From assembly GCF_000224145.3 (NCBI RefSeq), contig NC_020166.2, positions 9,897,420 through 9,961,419 on the forward strand: DNA of 64,000 nt, in the 5' to 3' direction. The position numbers and the translations under genes are program-made. The stretch is from Ciona intestinalis (lineage: Eukaryota > Chordata > Ascidiacea > Phlebobranchia > Cionidae). The notes below the pieces were generated by a model that ran no database searches, had not been told where the DNA came from, and saw nothing but the letters and a program-made list of their open reading frames with translations. The number at the start of each line of letters is the position of its first letter. Position 1 is the stretch's first letter. Shown piece by piece: positions 1 to 11,308 of this stretch.

Positions 1-60
1 ACTACCTAATAGGACAATAAGAGAATGGAAACATATACCATCTTACCCCAACATACTATA
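1..60 (+). mobile_element. Tail of short inverted-repeat element, cut by window edge
   Basis: Ends in CATCTTACCCCAACATACTATA, the common 3' end of the family that recurs throughout the window (orientation called + when the end reads CATCTTxCCCCACCCTACTATA). Confidence 0.6.
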
Positions 61-286
61 TGTGGTTTATTGTATTGCGTTGATGGCTTTGTCATGTAGC
101 ATGTACTATACTGTATATGCTAATTAATGAATTTGTGATGTATTTTTTTAATGTAAAGTTTTAAATACTACGATTAAATACTATGATGTGGTGCATATAT
201 GCCTATTTTGCCCTCCCCCCCCCCCAAAAAAAAAAACAAGTAAAAAACACCAACTAATTTCATCGGCACAAAGTTTTGGAATCAAA

Positions 287-292
287 TTTATT
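287..292 (-). terminator. Candidate Hox3 polyadenylation signal
   Basis: AATAAA on the minus strand about 260 bases past the Hox3 stop. It is the first full AATAAA I see downstream. Position is plausible; there is no transcript evidence. Confidence 0.4.
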
Positions 293-551
293 TAAAACAC
301 TGATGATTCTTTAACTCGTTAAATACTGTTTAACAATCGTTCAATTCCTATTGCATTGGACAGGAAAGAAGTTCAGTATTTCTCGATCAAGAATATTCGG
401 CGCTGCACGGATGAAATTTGCGGTGAGCTGCATTAAGTTTATATTTAACACTTGTTGATTGTTACACATTAATAGCGGTTATGACGTAAGCAAGCGCGCA
501 AGAACACTGGCGATACAATGGAACTTTTAATACGAAAGGCAGGGTGGGGTC

Positions 552-1240
552 TTATAAGTGTGTAAGACGTTGGAAGTGGCCATGCGGTAAGATCGTCTTT
601 TCCCCGTGTGTTGGGTAGGCAGACCTTGAATAATCGAGAGGGGTCGCAGGTGATTTTTCGGTCCCTGTGACACCCATAGCAGAGCATGAGGATATATATT
701 CGGGTGTGGAACCGTAGTATAATGGTAGGAACTGGTGAGGCAGGTTTCGCTGGCTGGCATGGGTGAATGGATTAAGCGGGGGGATTTCCCCGATTTCTTG
801 ACCCCGACCCCCATGTACGTAATCACTGAATGACGTAATAGGACGATGTTGATGGTATCGTAACCCGTTTGCTTGTGAGTGGTTGTTTTGTCTCGCTGCC
901 GATCTGTATATTGCGTCATCATCGCGTTTATCGTCGCGGTTTCTTTCCGTTTGTTTTTCGAAGAAATTCGAGTGATCGCTCGTTCTGTGAGGTTGGTAGT
1001 ACCCCGTGACGTCATTGTGACGTCGTTGATCGTTCATTGGGGACGTCACGACCGATGACGTAGAGGTTTGATCTTGTTGGAAGATTGATTTTATGTTTTG
1101 TGGTGATGACGCGTTGCTGGCGCCGCTAGATGGCGATCGAGTGATTTGCGAGTTGACCGCATGGCGGTGCATAGGAGCTGCTTGTCGCGCGGCCATTGTT
1201 GATGACGTCACAAACGCTTGTAGCTGGTGGGTCGGTGACA
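552..1240 (-). CDS. Hox3: Hox3 exon 4: long C-terminal tail ending LTHL
   Basis: Acceptor GTTACGTCACAG at 1241-1252, then about 229 codons to a TAA at 552-554. The first two bases (TG) complete a Val codon with the G left by exon 3. The protein is rich in Ser, His, Pro and Gln and ends GHFQRLTHL, matching the conserved LTHL end of vertebrate Hox3 proteins. It contains no other domain I recognise. Confidence 0.85.
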
Positions 1241-4200
1241 CTGTGACGTAACAAACAAATAATATGATGTTGAAGTTATGGGCCAATTGGCTTAAATTCT
1301 TATTTATTTTTACGTGTCACACTGTAGGATCTCACCCATGTAGAATATTGTGATGTAATAAATAATGAATTTATTCTATACAAAACCTTGTCGAAGACCT
1401 AGGACTTGGGCCAGATTTAAAAATACCAAGAATAGTAAATTACCTGTATTAGACATATCACACATATTGTGATCAGGTATGGCTTCAACTCCATTTGTAA
1501 AGTGCCCACCATTAACTTCTGGTCCCATGTAATTATTCTGGATGCATTTCCCATTCATTTCTTCTGCAAATACACACAACAGTTTTTTGGTTGATATAGG
1601 TCGTTTTAAACAAGACTTTATTTATTGCGTTATTAAACCAAGGCGTTTCAAATAATATTCAGTTTATTTTAAAACTTAGTAAACTGCAATAAAAGGTATT
1701 GTTGAAGCGATTACAATTTACCCCACTTTACAAAATAAGTTGCTTTTTGGAATTAAAGAAATAAGAGGTATATAATACATCGAAAGTGTTGGTAAAGAGA
1801 GGTTGTATTCTATAGGGGTTAGCTTTTATTAACCCGACACCACGTTACACAACATTACTAGTGAGGTATACATTAGATTGATAAAATTTATTTTACAAAA
1901 GGCTACATAACTTAGTTTATGGCGACCACCAAACCAATAAAATAATATGACGTCACGTTCACGCGAGTTAATGACGTCATGTACACGTCATAATAATACC
2001 TTGGTATAGAATAGGTTGTGCTCTCAAGTAAGGATTAGGTGGGTAATGGTGTTGGTGACCATGTGCCCCCATAACCGAATCCCCATTATTCCTCTGTAGA
2101 ACCGCTTTCTGCTTTTGCTCCTTCTTAAACTTCATTCGACGATTTTGAAACCAAATCTTTATTTGCCTGGAAAAGATTTCTTGTATTGAAATAATAATAA
2201 TAATAGTAAAGTGGGGCAAGATGGGGCATCTTTTCATTCTATTTTCTCGTCTGATTTGGTGGAAAACAAAGAACATTCAAAGAATTATAAAACCGTATCC
2301 TCACGACTCCCATAGACCGTTGTTAATTGTTTAAACCACAATCAGGATATTTGGATATTATGTGTTAAGGTTGTCCCGTCTTTCCCCACCCTACTGCATA
2401 AAAAGCAGGGTGGTGGTTTAAAACCCTATAAAACACTTGCTAAACGCGCTTAGATTTTCTATGTACAATACAGCTACGCTTGTCAATACATACAATGAAG
2501 TAGTTAATTTTTCCAAAAAAAACAAACGTTTTTTCCCAAAAGCATGTTTGTCTTTTAAATCAGGAAATATGTGCATAATTTTGTTTAAACTCTCCTAGTA
2601 ACCGTGAATTTAAACGTCAGAATTTATTTCAAAATATAATATTTCTAGTTTAAATACCACAGTAAAGTTGTTTTCTTATTTCAATAATGACCAAGATTGT
2701 TCAGTAATTACAGTGTTTGTTTTCGATCTATTATTTAGAACATAAATATTTGAAGTGCAACTTATTTCTGAAGCAAGTATTACGAAACGGTTGAGCAAAA
2801 AAAATCAATCATATCTACGTGATCGTATATTTGTTAAGCCCTTTGCAAATGCCTTAACGTTACCAACAGCATAGTATTATCATGTACGTTATCTTTTACA
2901 TCTATGCATTTGGTATCTTTAATCTAAACATGGGTGTACAGGAAAGGCTAATTAACAAGTAATGGTTACAACAAATACACGAGATTTTATCATGAAATCT
3001 TGAGTTCAGATTATCACAGTTAGGGAAAAGTTAACAGGCAAAATCTTCACCAAGTGCCATGTATTAACAGTCGCTTAATTAGCTAGAGACTTGTTTAAAT
3101 TTGTTGCGTTAAAATTTATTGATATAACATGTAACACTCTGTTTTAATCAGCGTTATCGTTTGTATTGGAATTACTTAGTAATTGTCAAGTAAATCCCCA
3201 TCTCATGGTACTTTCTTTTCCGTTTCTTATATAGCTTAGAACCTTTCTAGTCGCTTTAACTTGTTCGACCTTTCTGTGGTCTCAGGGAGCTTTTAAGTTT
3301 TCTCAAGTTACTAAAACCCCCATGTGTATAATTTAGTTTACACCACTTATTGCACATCCATGGAAATTCTCCTGATATGCTAGAATACCCAACCAACCCC
3401 AACACAGTTAAACCACCATCTACGTAAGCTCCAACCGCGCAGTACACCAAAGTAACCTTGGATTACCACAACGCCCTACAGTACACTGCCATGGTGTTAG
3501 TGGGATAATGCTGTCAGCAATTTATCTAATGTTTATCTAATCCGGATGTTTTTTATAACACCAGCAAAAGTTATACGTTTCTCACATTTAATATGGCTGC
3601 AAGTTGTATGAATAGTAAGACCATATTTTTGATTAAAACCTTGTTGATGATTTACGTTTGTGAATTATATTTTTATTATTCCGATAACATAATTTACAAA
3701 CATGCAATTCTATCGGAACTCTAAAGTAGGGTGGGAGAAGATGGGACACCTTTCAACTGTCTCGTCCCATTTGGTAGTAAACAAAGAACATTCAACGAAT
3801 TCTAAAACTATATTCTTACAACTCCCATAGACCGTTGTTAATTGTTCAAAACATGATTAGGATATTTGGATTTATGTGCTAAAGGTGTTCCATCTCCTCT
3901 ACCCTACTATATGTATTAAAATCGTCGCTGTATACACAACAACTTCAGCCTTAGCCCCTTACCTCTCTGTTAAACCAAGCCCCTGTGCGAGTTCGATTCT
4001 TCGTGGTCTGCATAGGTAGTGGCTGAAGTGAAATTCCTTTTCCAGTTCCACCAATTGTGAGTTTGTGTATGCCGTTCTTTCGCGTTTGCTAGCTGAATAG
4101 CATTTGTCTCCGTCCCCTGTGACGTAATAATCAATCTTGTAATGTCATAAACCATCAGTGAAAGTTGTTGTCAAAGAAAACAAGGTAATTGTGACGTATT

Positions 4201-7200
4201 AGTGGAGCGATTGTCCGACTTAATTATGAGGTTGATAAAGATAGAGATAACAACACGACGTTCTTTTCCAGCCTTATCTATCTTCGGTTGATTATAATGG
4301 ATTTGCGGCGCGTGTTTAGGCTTATACCGAGAACATGCGATAAATTTTAGGCGTAACATCGATTACGAATCGCGGCTTGGACGTTTCAGTCGTTCGGACT
4401 TCACCAGTCATAAGACCCCGACTGTGGTTTTTTTACTGACGAGACTATTCGTCAAAGGTTCTAACATTTTCCGTGTAACTAATTGTGTTACCGCTTCGCT
4501 GAATCGCGGATTATGAACTTCGATTTCATTGTTACGTCATATTGGCAATAGAATGTCAACAATTAGTTTATTATATGTTTGCAAATTCAACAACTTTGGT
4601 AACTAAATATGATAGGCGTTAAACGCAACAAAGATACCTTTGTTTCAAAACAATACAATATTTAGATTGGTTATATGGTAGAGAAAATTATAAAAGGCTT
4701 CTAAAATTTCGCATGTAATTTGCTAAAGTTGCCACAATAGGTTCTTGTTTTTGTGTTTATATCTCAAACCTAGCCAAGGCACGTTGATATTTATTTTGGA
4801 ATAGAAATATGAGATGAATAGACCGAAAAAAGCTTGACAATTTTATTGTTTACCGACTTTCTGTAAACGCATTAATACGCGTAAAATTGGCATTACATTT
4901 ATGAATCACAGTTCCGTTTGTGATCTAAGAATTCAGTGTGCGTTCATTGTTTATTGCCCCACCTGGCGGACAGCTGCGAAAAACTTCAAACATATCGACC
5001 AAAAATAAACAAGAGCAACTTTTCCTCTCCTGGAACGAGGATCATGAATTTAATTTACGCCCACGGCGCATGTCTAGGGTGCTACGTAACACGGTGAAAT
5101 AATTAAGTTAGCCACTTGCTTATGGCTGAAAACACCAGAATCCTGATCATGACACACGTAGTCGCAACCTCTCGGTCACTGACCTATAGGGCGCAAGGTG
5201 AAATTTGACGGTTCATAGTTTTTGAAGCAGTTAAACTAAAAACACTTTTTTACTCAATGTTTTGTCTTTAATTTATAGTGAAGATGTATAAAATGTACAT
5301 TTCAAAATAGTGTATGTAAATACAATTTTATGTTTAAAATGATACAGGTTAACTTTTTCCTTTGTGTAAGATAACGAATAAAACCCCGTTTGAAAACAAC
5401 ATATGAAATAGCAGCAGATCCACATACTCTATAGAACGCTATAAACCAAATATGCATACAGCTTAATTCAACCGCTAAACCCAACGCATAAAATTGTAGC
5501 AACTCAGCCGATTTAACGCCACGCACAAAGCATAATATCACCACCGTAAAGTTCTTTTCAGATGTTGTAACATGATTCGACCCAGCTTTAATGGACGACC
5601 CAACTTAGCCTATATGTACCAACCAGTGATGTTAGCTAATCACACATGATCAAGTTACGCAGCTAAATTTAATTTTTTAATAAACTAGTTTTCCAAAATA
5701 TGTTCAATGCCTTATTTTAAAGCAATTCAAACGTATACCATGTTCAATATATGATTTACTACATTCTTAGTTTGTAAATCTCCATTGCAACATTCAAATA
5801 CGCTGATATAGAGATAACTGCAAAGCAACCTTACAGCAAAAATTAAATATTAAGCTAATGAACTTGTCAGAAATGTACACGTCTTATAAAGACAAAAAAT
5901 ATATTCTACAATATATGACAATTGATGTTTATAGTCTAATAAAGGGGTTTATTATGTAATTTATTGTGACTATTACTTCATGTATATTATTGCTTTCCTC
6001 ACAAGGGATTCTGTTATTAAACAGAGCGTATATTATAACCATCATTTAGCTCTAAGTGACGAAATAATGGTGGTATTTGAATTGCAGTTATGCGTGCTTC
6101 CATAAATTGGTCTGTACATTTTGTTGACAGTCTAAAAGTCAAGTAGTTTTGAAGTGGTTTCACTAAATTTGTGTTAGTTTTAAGATGAGCTCGTGTTGTA
6201 TAAGCATTGACATGACATATATTTGCTGTAAGGTGTCAATGTGTGCTTAGTTAATATTTGTATACATCACTGTAAAAACACATACTGTCTCTAGTATTTA
6301 CATATGGTTTCCATTCACTATTTAGCAGAGATTAATTTTCCCAACCAATGTACTTAACCATATAATTTCAGTTGCCATTTACCACTAAAACACTACATAA
6401 GACTATATAGAAAATACGGATACACCATAGCTACCTTACATAAACCATTACTTTTATAAAAGCATAGTTTTTCCATTTAGAAGGACTCATCTTAAGCATT
6501 CTATACAATCTATAGCATTTAACCGCATTCAAACTATCTTATTTATGTACCACATTTTAAAAGATGTATTTTACATTTTAAATGTTATTTCCTAATTCAA
6601 AATATCTTAAACTCCATACTAATAACCACAGCCCAGTTAACTTGGTGTTTAAAATCGTGGAACACAAAATTTGAACAGAGAGGATTGAGTTGAAAATGTG
6701 TCGTTATATATCCTCTTACTAAACATAAGCTAATTTTATTTCTTACCTGACGATGAGTTGCTTTCAGAACTTGAATGTTTCTTCTTTTGATTTTTCCTTG
6801 ATTCTAACATCCAGTCAAAGATGCCAGGATCTTTGTTCTGCTGGTGTTTAGGGTTTGTTGTAGCGCCGCCATTTTCTCGTATTCCCGTTTGCTTGCTATT
6901 TATATCAAGGTCCATGCTGTCTTCTGCTCCTGATCTAACTTTAGAACACTGTTGGTTAGCTCCACTATCTGTAATTGTTGCATCCAATACAGCACCACTC
7001 TGTGCAGCTTGTCCGGTTTCGTAACCTCGGACCGAAAGCCTAGGATCGGCGGCAATTTGAAGCTCCGATGCCGGCGACTTGCTCATTTCAGGGCCGGGCG
7101 ACCCTTCGCTACCCGGCGTTTGAATTAGTGTCCTTCCCCTGGGCGACATTAACACAGCACCCGAGTTAGGAGAGAGTGGTGAATAAAGATCAGATTTAGC

Positions 7201-7818
7201 ATCAACGACAGAGCTTGCAAGTAACTCCGACGTCGATATTCTTGCTAGTTCCTCGCCTTGTTGACTCTTATGGCTGCCGATAGATTCTTGGCTCTGTTTT
7301 TGAAGGTCGTTATCATGAAATATCGCCGCGGGTATCACGACTCCATTTTCTTTCTCTCCACACGAACTTCGGTTATTACTGTTATTCGCGTTGATTGCTT
7401 CGCTAACAGAATCGCAGCCTGAGTAAATTCCAAAACCTCGACATTCTTGTGATGTCACTGACGTACTGTTTTCATCTATGACGTCACCACCATCGATTCT
7501 TTCCACCTCGTAGTCTAGGTTGTAAACTCTCTGTGACGCAATAGTATGAGTTGATTGTTCGGTGTAGCCTGGTTGGTCGATTCGCGACGAGCTCGTTCCG
7601 TTCGACTGATTTCGTCCTTTCGCTGATTCTGTATGTTGATAATTCTCAATTGCTGCATTCGTCGTGTTATGTCCTTCAACCCCCATGTAATAACTTCCAA
7701 GATCTTCTATATTATTGCCCGCTCGCTTCTTACCAAAGTAATCTCCACTATTCTGGGTGTTCGACGCGGCGACGCTATATTTGGTCGCAGCTGGTGCTTT
7801 CTCTTGCCCATTCTTCAT
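552..7818 (-). CDS. Hox3: Hox3 homeodomain transcription factor, four coding exons
   Basis: Nuclear DNA-binding protein that gives anterior-posterior identity. Exons in transcript order are 6747-7818, 3963-4116, 2000-2166 and 552-1240. They sum to 694 codons (693 residues), with intron phases matching at all three joins (G|GG, AG|G, G|TG). The order is a long Ser/Thr/Pro/Gln-rich N-terminus, a hexapeptide IFDWM followed by [10 protein letters not shown] as in Hox3 proteins, the homeodomain ([37 protein letters not shown], then [18 protein letters not shown]), and a long tail ending RLTHL. Vertebrate Hox3 proteins end PKLTHL, so group-3 assignment rests on three separate regions. The start is the first ATG of the open frame, at 7818; the frame itself stays open to about 7866. 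Hox4 lies upstream on the same strand. The introns hold two inverted-repeat elements (2203-2398, 3724-3912). The Hox3 identity is firm; the exact N-terminus is less so. Confidence 0.92.
2000..2166 (-). CDS. Hox3: Hox3 exon 3: recognition helix
   Basis: Starts after TTTTCCAG and encodes [20 protein letters not shown] followed by a His/Tyr/Pro-rich stretch. It ends at a G|GTATTA donor. The frame continues to a stop at 1977 if unspliced, which would give a much shorter protein. The spliced form is preferred because phase and the conserved C-terminal tail both support it. Confidence 0.85.
2203..2398 (-). mobile_element. Short inverted-repeat element (MITE-like), Hox3 intron 2
   Basis: Full-length copy, about 195 bases, with GTGGGGCAAGATGGGGCATC at one end and CCCCACCCTACTGCATA at the other. 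The interior carries the family sequence CGTATCCTCACGACTCCCAT, then ACCGTTGTTAATTGTTTAAA. No coding capacity, so presumably moved by an enzyme encoded elsewhere. Confidence 0.75.
3724..3912 (-). mobile_element. Short inverted-repeat element, Hox3 intron 2
   Basis: GTAGGGTGGGAGAAGATGGG at one end, ACCCTACTATA at the other, same interior. Lies about 50 bases downstream of the Hox3 exon 2 donor. Confidence 0.75.
3963..4116 (-). CDS. Hox3: Hox3 exon 2: homeodomain helices 1 and 2
   Basis: Encodes a short linker and homeodomain residues up to codon 43, including ELEKEFHF and [10 protein letters not shown]. The acceptor is ATTACGTCACAG and the donor is AG|GTAAGG, which splits the Arg codon just before QIKIWF. 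The exon joins exon 1 in frame (G+GG, Gly). A different open frame over the same bases is a shadow. Confidence 0.93.
6747..7818 (-). CDS. Hox3: Hox3 exon 1: N-terminal region and hexapeptide
   Basis: The open frame runs from ATG at 7818 to the donor G|GTAAGA at 6747/6746. It is rich in Ser, Asn, Gln and Gly, with several SP/TP dipeptides between about 7070 and 7190 that could be proline-directed phosphorylation sites (inference). The hexapeptide IFDWM lies at 6808-6822 and contacts PBC-class cofactors in this family. Directly upstream of the first ATG, the frame is bounded by an acceptor-like AACGTCACAG near 7862-7871, so an additional 5' exon or a trans-splice site is possible. Confidence 0.88.
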
Positions 7819-8710
7819 TGCTCGGATTGTTTGCTGATAATGCACTTTGTCGATCAATCTGTGACGTTACGGTGAAACGTATCTTCACGTAAATCCAATT
7901 TTTTTTTTGTTTTTTTATAATTCCTTTAAACCCAAGAAGACTGTTGATTGATCTCCGAGATTAGGTTCCAAATCCAAACTGGACGCCCTGCATTAATTAA
8001 AATTATTCTCAATATTTCACATGAAATACATTTAATATATTGCTTAATTATTGAATATTTTGTAATAACTTGAATTCTAGGATAATAAGTTTAAATGTAC
8101 TTGTTATTTTTTTGTTCAAAAAAGGTCAAAATTTTATTTAAAAAGTCGTTGTAACAGTCTGAGAATTGTTAAAAAATTGTAAACAAATCCGAACTCGTAG
8201 TAACCGCGCAAGCATCAAATGTGGTTCGATTATTATGACCAGAACGTTTCCCGTTCAGCGCTAACGAGGAAACTCATTAACGTTCACGCTACCCGTGTTT
8301 CTAGATTTATCGTTAATGCGATTACTGTTTCGCAACAATATCGTTTTCCTCAAGTAGATTTTAATTGGTTGTTATGACGTAGTAAATCTTAATGACGTAA
8401 TAATAACGTTTGTTACATGTAAAACAGCATTCCAGATTAGTCACAGCAAGTAATTGCCTTCTCAGGTTTACCTGATAAACCATAGCGACTTGATGAAGGT
8501 ATTTATATACTAATAATCGTCGATTTAATCGCAGCTAAGCTTAAACAAGTTATTTTTTCAAGAGTACTTTGTTTAAATGCTCCACTCGATAATTGACTGT
8601 GATAAACTAATTGAGCATGTCTATCTTATAATTAAAAATTATCCAAGAAAAATTGTAAAATGTATTACGTAAACGCTCAGACTATGTAACTTGTAAAACA
8701 ACGATATTAG

Positions 8711-8770
8711 TATAAAAATATTATTTTGCTGTAAATTTAATACAAAAAATATTATTTTGCTTTAAATTTG
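8711..8770. repeat. 30-base direct tandem duplication
   Basis: Two neighbouring copies of an AT-rich unit containing AATATTATTTTGCT. Confidence 0.7.
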
Positions 8771-9601
8771 AATACCACTGACTTTAAAAGAAGGTCAAAT
8801 TACGTGCGGAAATTAGCTACAGGTGATGTCTAAGTGTAAACACGCATACGAGTTCTGGTGGCAGCACATTAGGGGAATAAATTTTGCTTGATCGGAGGGG
8901 AGTGTTTGGGACAACAATTTTACGACACTTAGAGCACACGCTTCATGGGGCAAAGATAATGTTTGCAAACGTGATAATGCACATTTCAACGTCATAGTGG
9001 TCATTATTAGGACTGTAGTGGGCATTTACATAGTTGAGCAGATGCACAAAGTAGTTCGGCCAGCCAAGGCACGAATTAAGTGGTTTACACCAAACACGGA
9101 AATGTAAACGATTGTTTTAAACTTCTAAATAAAACTCCTGCCCTGGCTGCTGCAAATTTAAAAAAACGCTTGAAAAAATAAATGTATAATACCTTTACGA
9201 GAATTCAGTTTTCGCTTTTAAATTGATATTCTCGAATTTATGTCTCATGTGTAATTCTATTAACGAAATCTCTATAATTAAATCCATGCTAAGTAAATGT
9301 TCTTTACTAAAGCAAGGTTAACCTGTAAGTGCATGGTATTGACAGCTCCATCCATCAAAGCAGGGCTTAATTCTGTTTAGTTTACAACCTCAGCATTCAG
9401 TATAACCCCTTTTACTTATATCTGCATTTCAATAAAACCTAGTCCTAAATTATTAAAGCCCATGGCCCGCCAGTACCGAGGGAAACATAAACTATATAAA
9501 GATTTCCGTATTTTAGTTTCATTTCGACCCAGAAGTCAATAAATTAGGTTTATACCGCAAGTGATTTAGTTTTTATTATTTTAAAATTATATATTAAGAA
9601 T

Positions 9602-9808
9602 ATGAATTTTAAATTTGCCCTACACCTGCTTCTACTTCTGCATTATTTCGTCATAGTCGCCTATGTTTGTTTCGTAAGAAACGCGGATTGTAACGAGCGC
9701 GTGAAACAGCTGTGCGAACCAATAATCGGCTTACTCTATCTATATAAACAGAAGAATAAACCTTGTACATGGAAGCGCTATAGCCGCCATAAACCCAAGA
9801 TCAAATAG
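9602..9808 (+). CDS. Possible small secreted peptide (68 aa), unproven
   Basis: Starts with a true ATG. The first 26 or so residues are strongly hydrophobic (FALHLLLLLHYFVIVAYVCF) and look like a signal peptide. The remainder (about 40 residues) has three Cys and a basic C-terminus (KRYSRHKPKIK). TATATT-like sequence lies just upstream. No family is recognised, and an AT-rich region can give such a frame by chance. Could equally be non-coding. Confidence 0.2.
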   Translation: MNFKFALHLLLLLHYFVIVAYVCFVRNADCNERVKQLCEPIIGLLYLYKQKNKPCTWKRYSRHKPKIK

Positions 9809-9917
9809 AATAATCCATTAAGTAATGTTTACACCAACGTTTCGTATATTATCGGAAGTATAATAGCATTGTAAAACAAAATTATTTCTTTAAAAGTTAG
9901 TTTAAATTATATAGTAC

Positions 9918-10112
9918 AGTGGGGTACGATAGATACCGTTAATACATAATGCCCCGTATTTCTTGATCGTGTTTTTAACACTTAACAACGATTTTATAAT
10001 GTCGTAAGGATATGGGCATGTAGTTTTCTAAATATTCTTTGTCAACTGCCAAATTGGAGGGACAAAAGAGAATGAAAACATGTCCCATCTTACCCCCAAC
10101 GTACTATTATCG
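9918..10112 (+). mobile_element. Short inverted-repeat element
   Basis: CAGTGGGGTACGATAGATAC at the left end and CATCTTACCCCCAACGTACTA at the right end. Confidence 0.7.
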
Positions 10113-11119
10113 AATTTTATTAAACACTTTTCACTGTCACAACTTAAATTTGTTATAATTATGGTTGTTAAATTATGTGTATTAAAATTAAAAAATACTT
10201 TTTCAAACAAAATTTAAATAGATCAAATGTTAGATATATATACCATGATATTTATTCAAACTTGATCGGTCTTACTTTTCTTCGTGTTCGGTGATAAAAT
10301 CCACTGTGACGTAACATAGCGATTTCCAATTTTACTTAACACTTATTACTGATCTAATACGTCATAAAATGTCTTGTTACGTAATACTAAAGAGACAATG
10401 ATATTGTTAGAAAACAAAATGGCGTCGGTGTTCATCAAAATTAAACTTGAAATTCCTTTGTGACGTTTGAAAGGGTAATATTTCGCCCCAAGCAATAAAA
10501 TAACTAAATACAATTTAGACAAGAATGTTTAAATATTACAAAGTTTTATATCCATCAAAATTTTGTCACAATCGTATTCCTATTTAGCTAAATCTCGAAC
10601 GCAACCTTTATTCGAACACTATTTCAATTATTACGTCACAGAATACATATGTCATTATCTATTAATCTGTCCTTCTATACAAATACACCTGCCATACATT
10701 GTGACATCACACACTATAAAACAGCGACACATCTTGGGGTCCATTGTCATATAATAAAGGGCATAGTTACGTCACGTTCAAGGTAGTGTACGGATCATTA
10801 GGTACCGGTTTATCAGCGCGAAGCGAGTTGTCTTCGATTACATCCTTTGTACAAATTTGTCAAGGGCTACTTGCAAGCGAATCAAGGCGTGACGTAAAAT
10901 AATTATATTAAAAATAATATATTTTTTAACTAAACTGTATTGGAATATATGTACATCAACTGTACTGTGTTGTAAGTTGGATACCGTTAGCGCATAATAA
11001 TCAAAATAACTCCCTTTTTACCAAAGTACTTGAATATATTTGTTGTGTGTGAATAGTTGTATACAGTTATTAAAACCTTATCGTTAATATGGGACGTGTT
11101 CTGGCTTTATAACATATAC

Positions 11120-11308
11120 TACTGTGGGGTAAGATGGAATGGATACCGTTATCACATAATATTCCATATTTTCTAATCGTGTCTATATATCAGTTAACCA
11201 CGGGTCTTAAAGATACAGTTATATAATTTTGTAAATATTCTTTGTTTACCACCAAGAGACGATGAATCAGATTAAAAACAAGGCCCATCCTACCACAACC
11301 TACTTCAT
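11120..11308 (+). mobile_element. Short inverted-repeat element
   Basis: ACTGTGGGGTAAGATGG at the left end; right end CATCCTACCACAACCTACT is decayed. Confidence 0.7.

Larger units (their letters stand above)
1..551. other. Hox3 3' flank
   Basis: Contains the Hox3 3' UTR region on the minus strand and a poly-C/poly-A stretch at about 213-237. The first 60 bases are the tail of a short inverted-repeat element cut by the window edge. No other gene seen. Confidence 0.5.

Noticed and set aside
7819..7857. Extension of Hox3 exon 1 to a start at 7857
   Set aside because: The codon at 7857 is TTG, not ATG. The first ATG in frame is at 7818.
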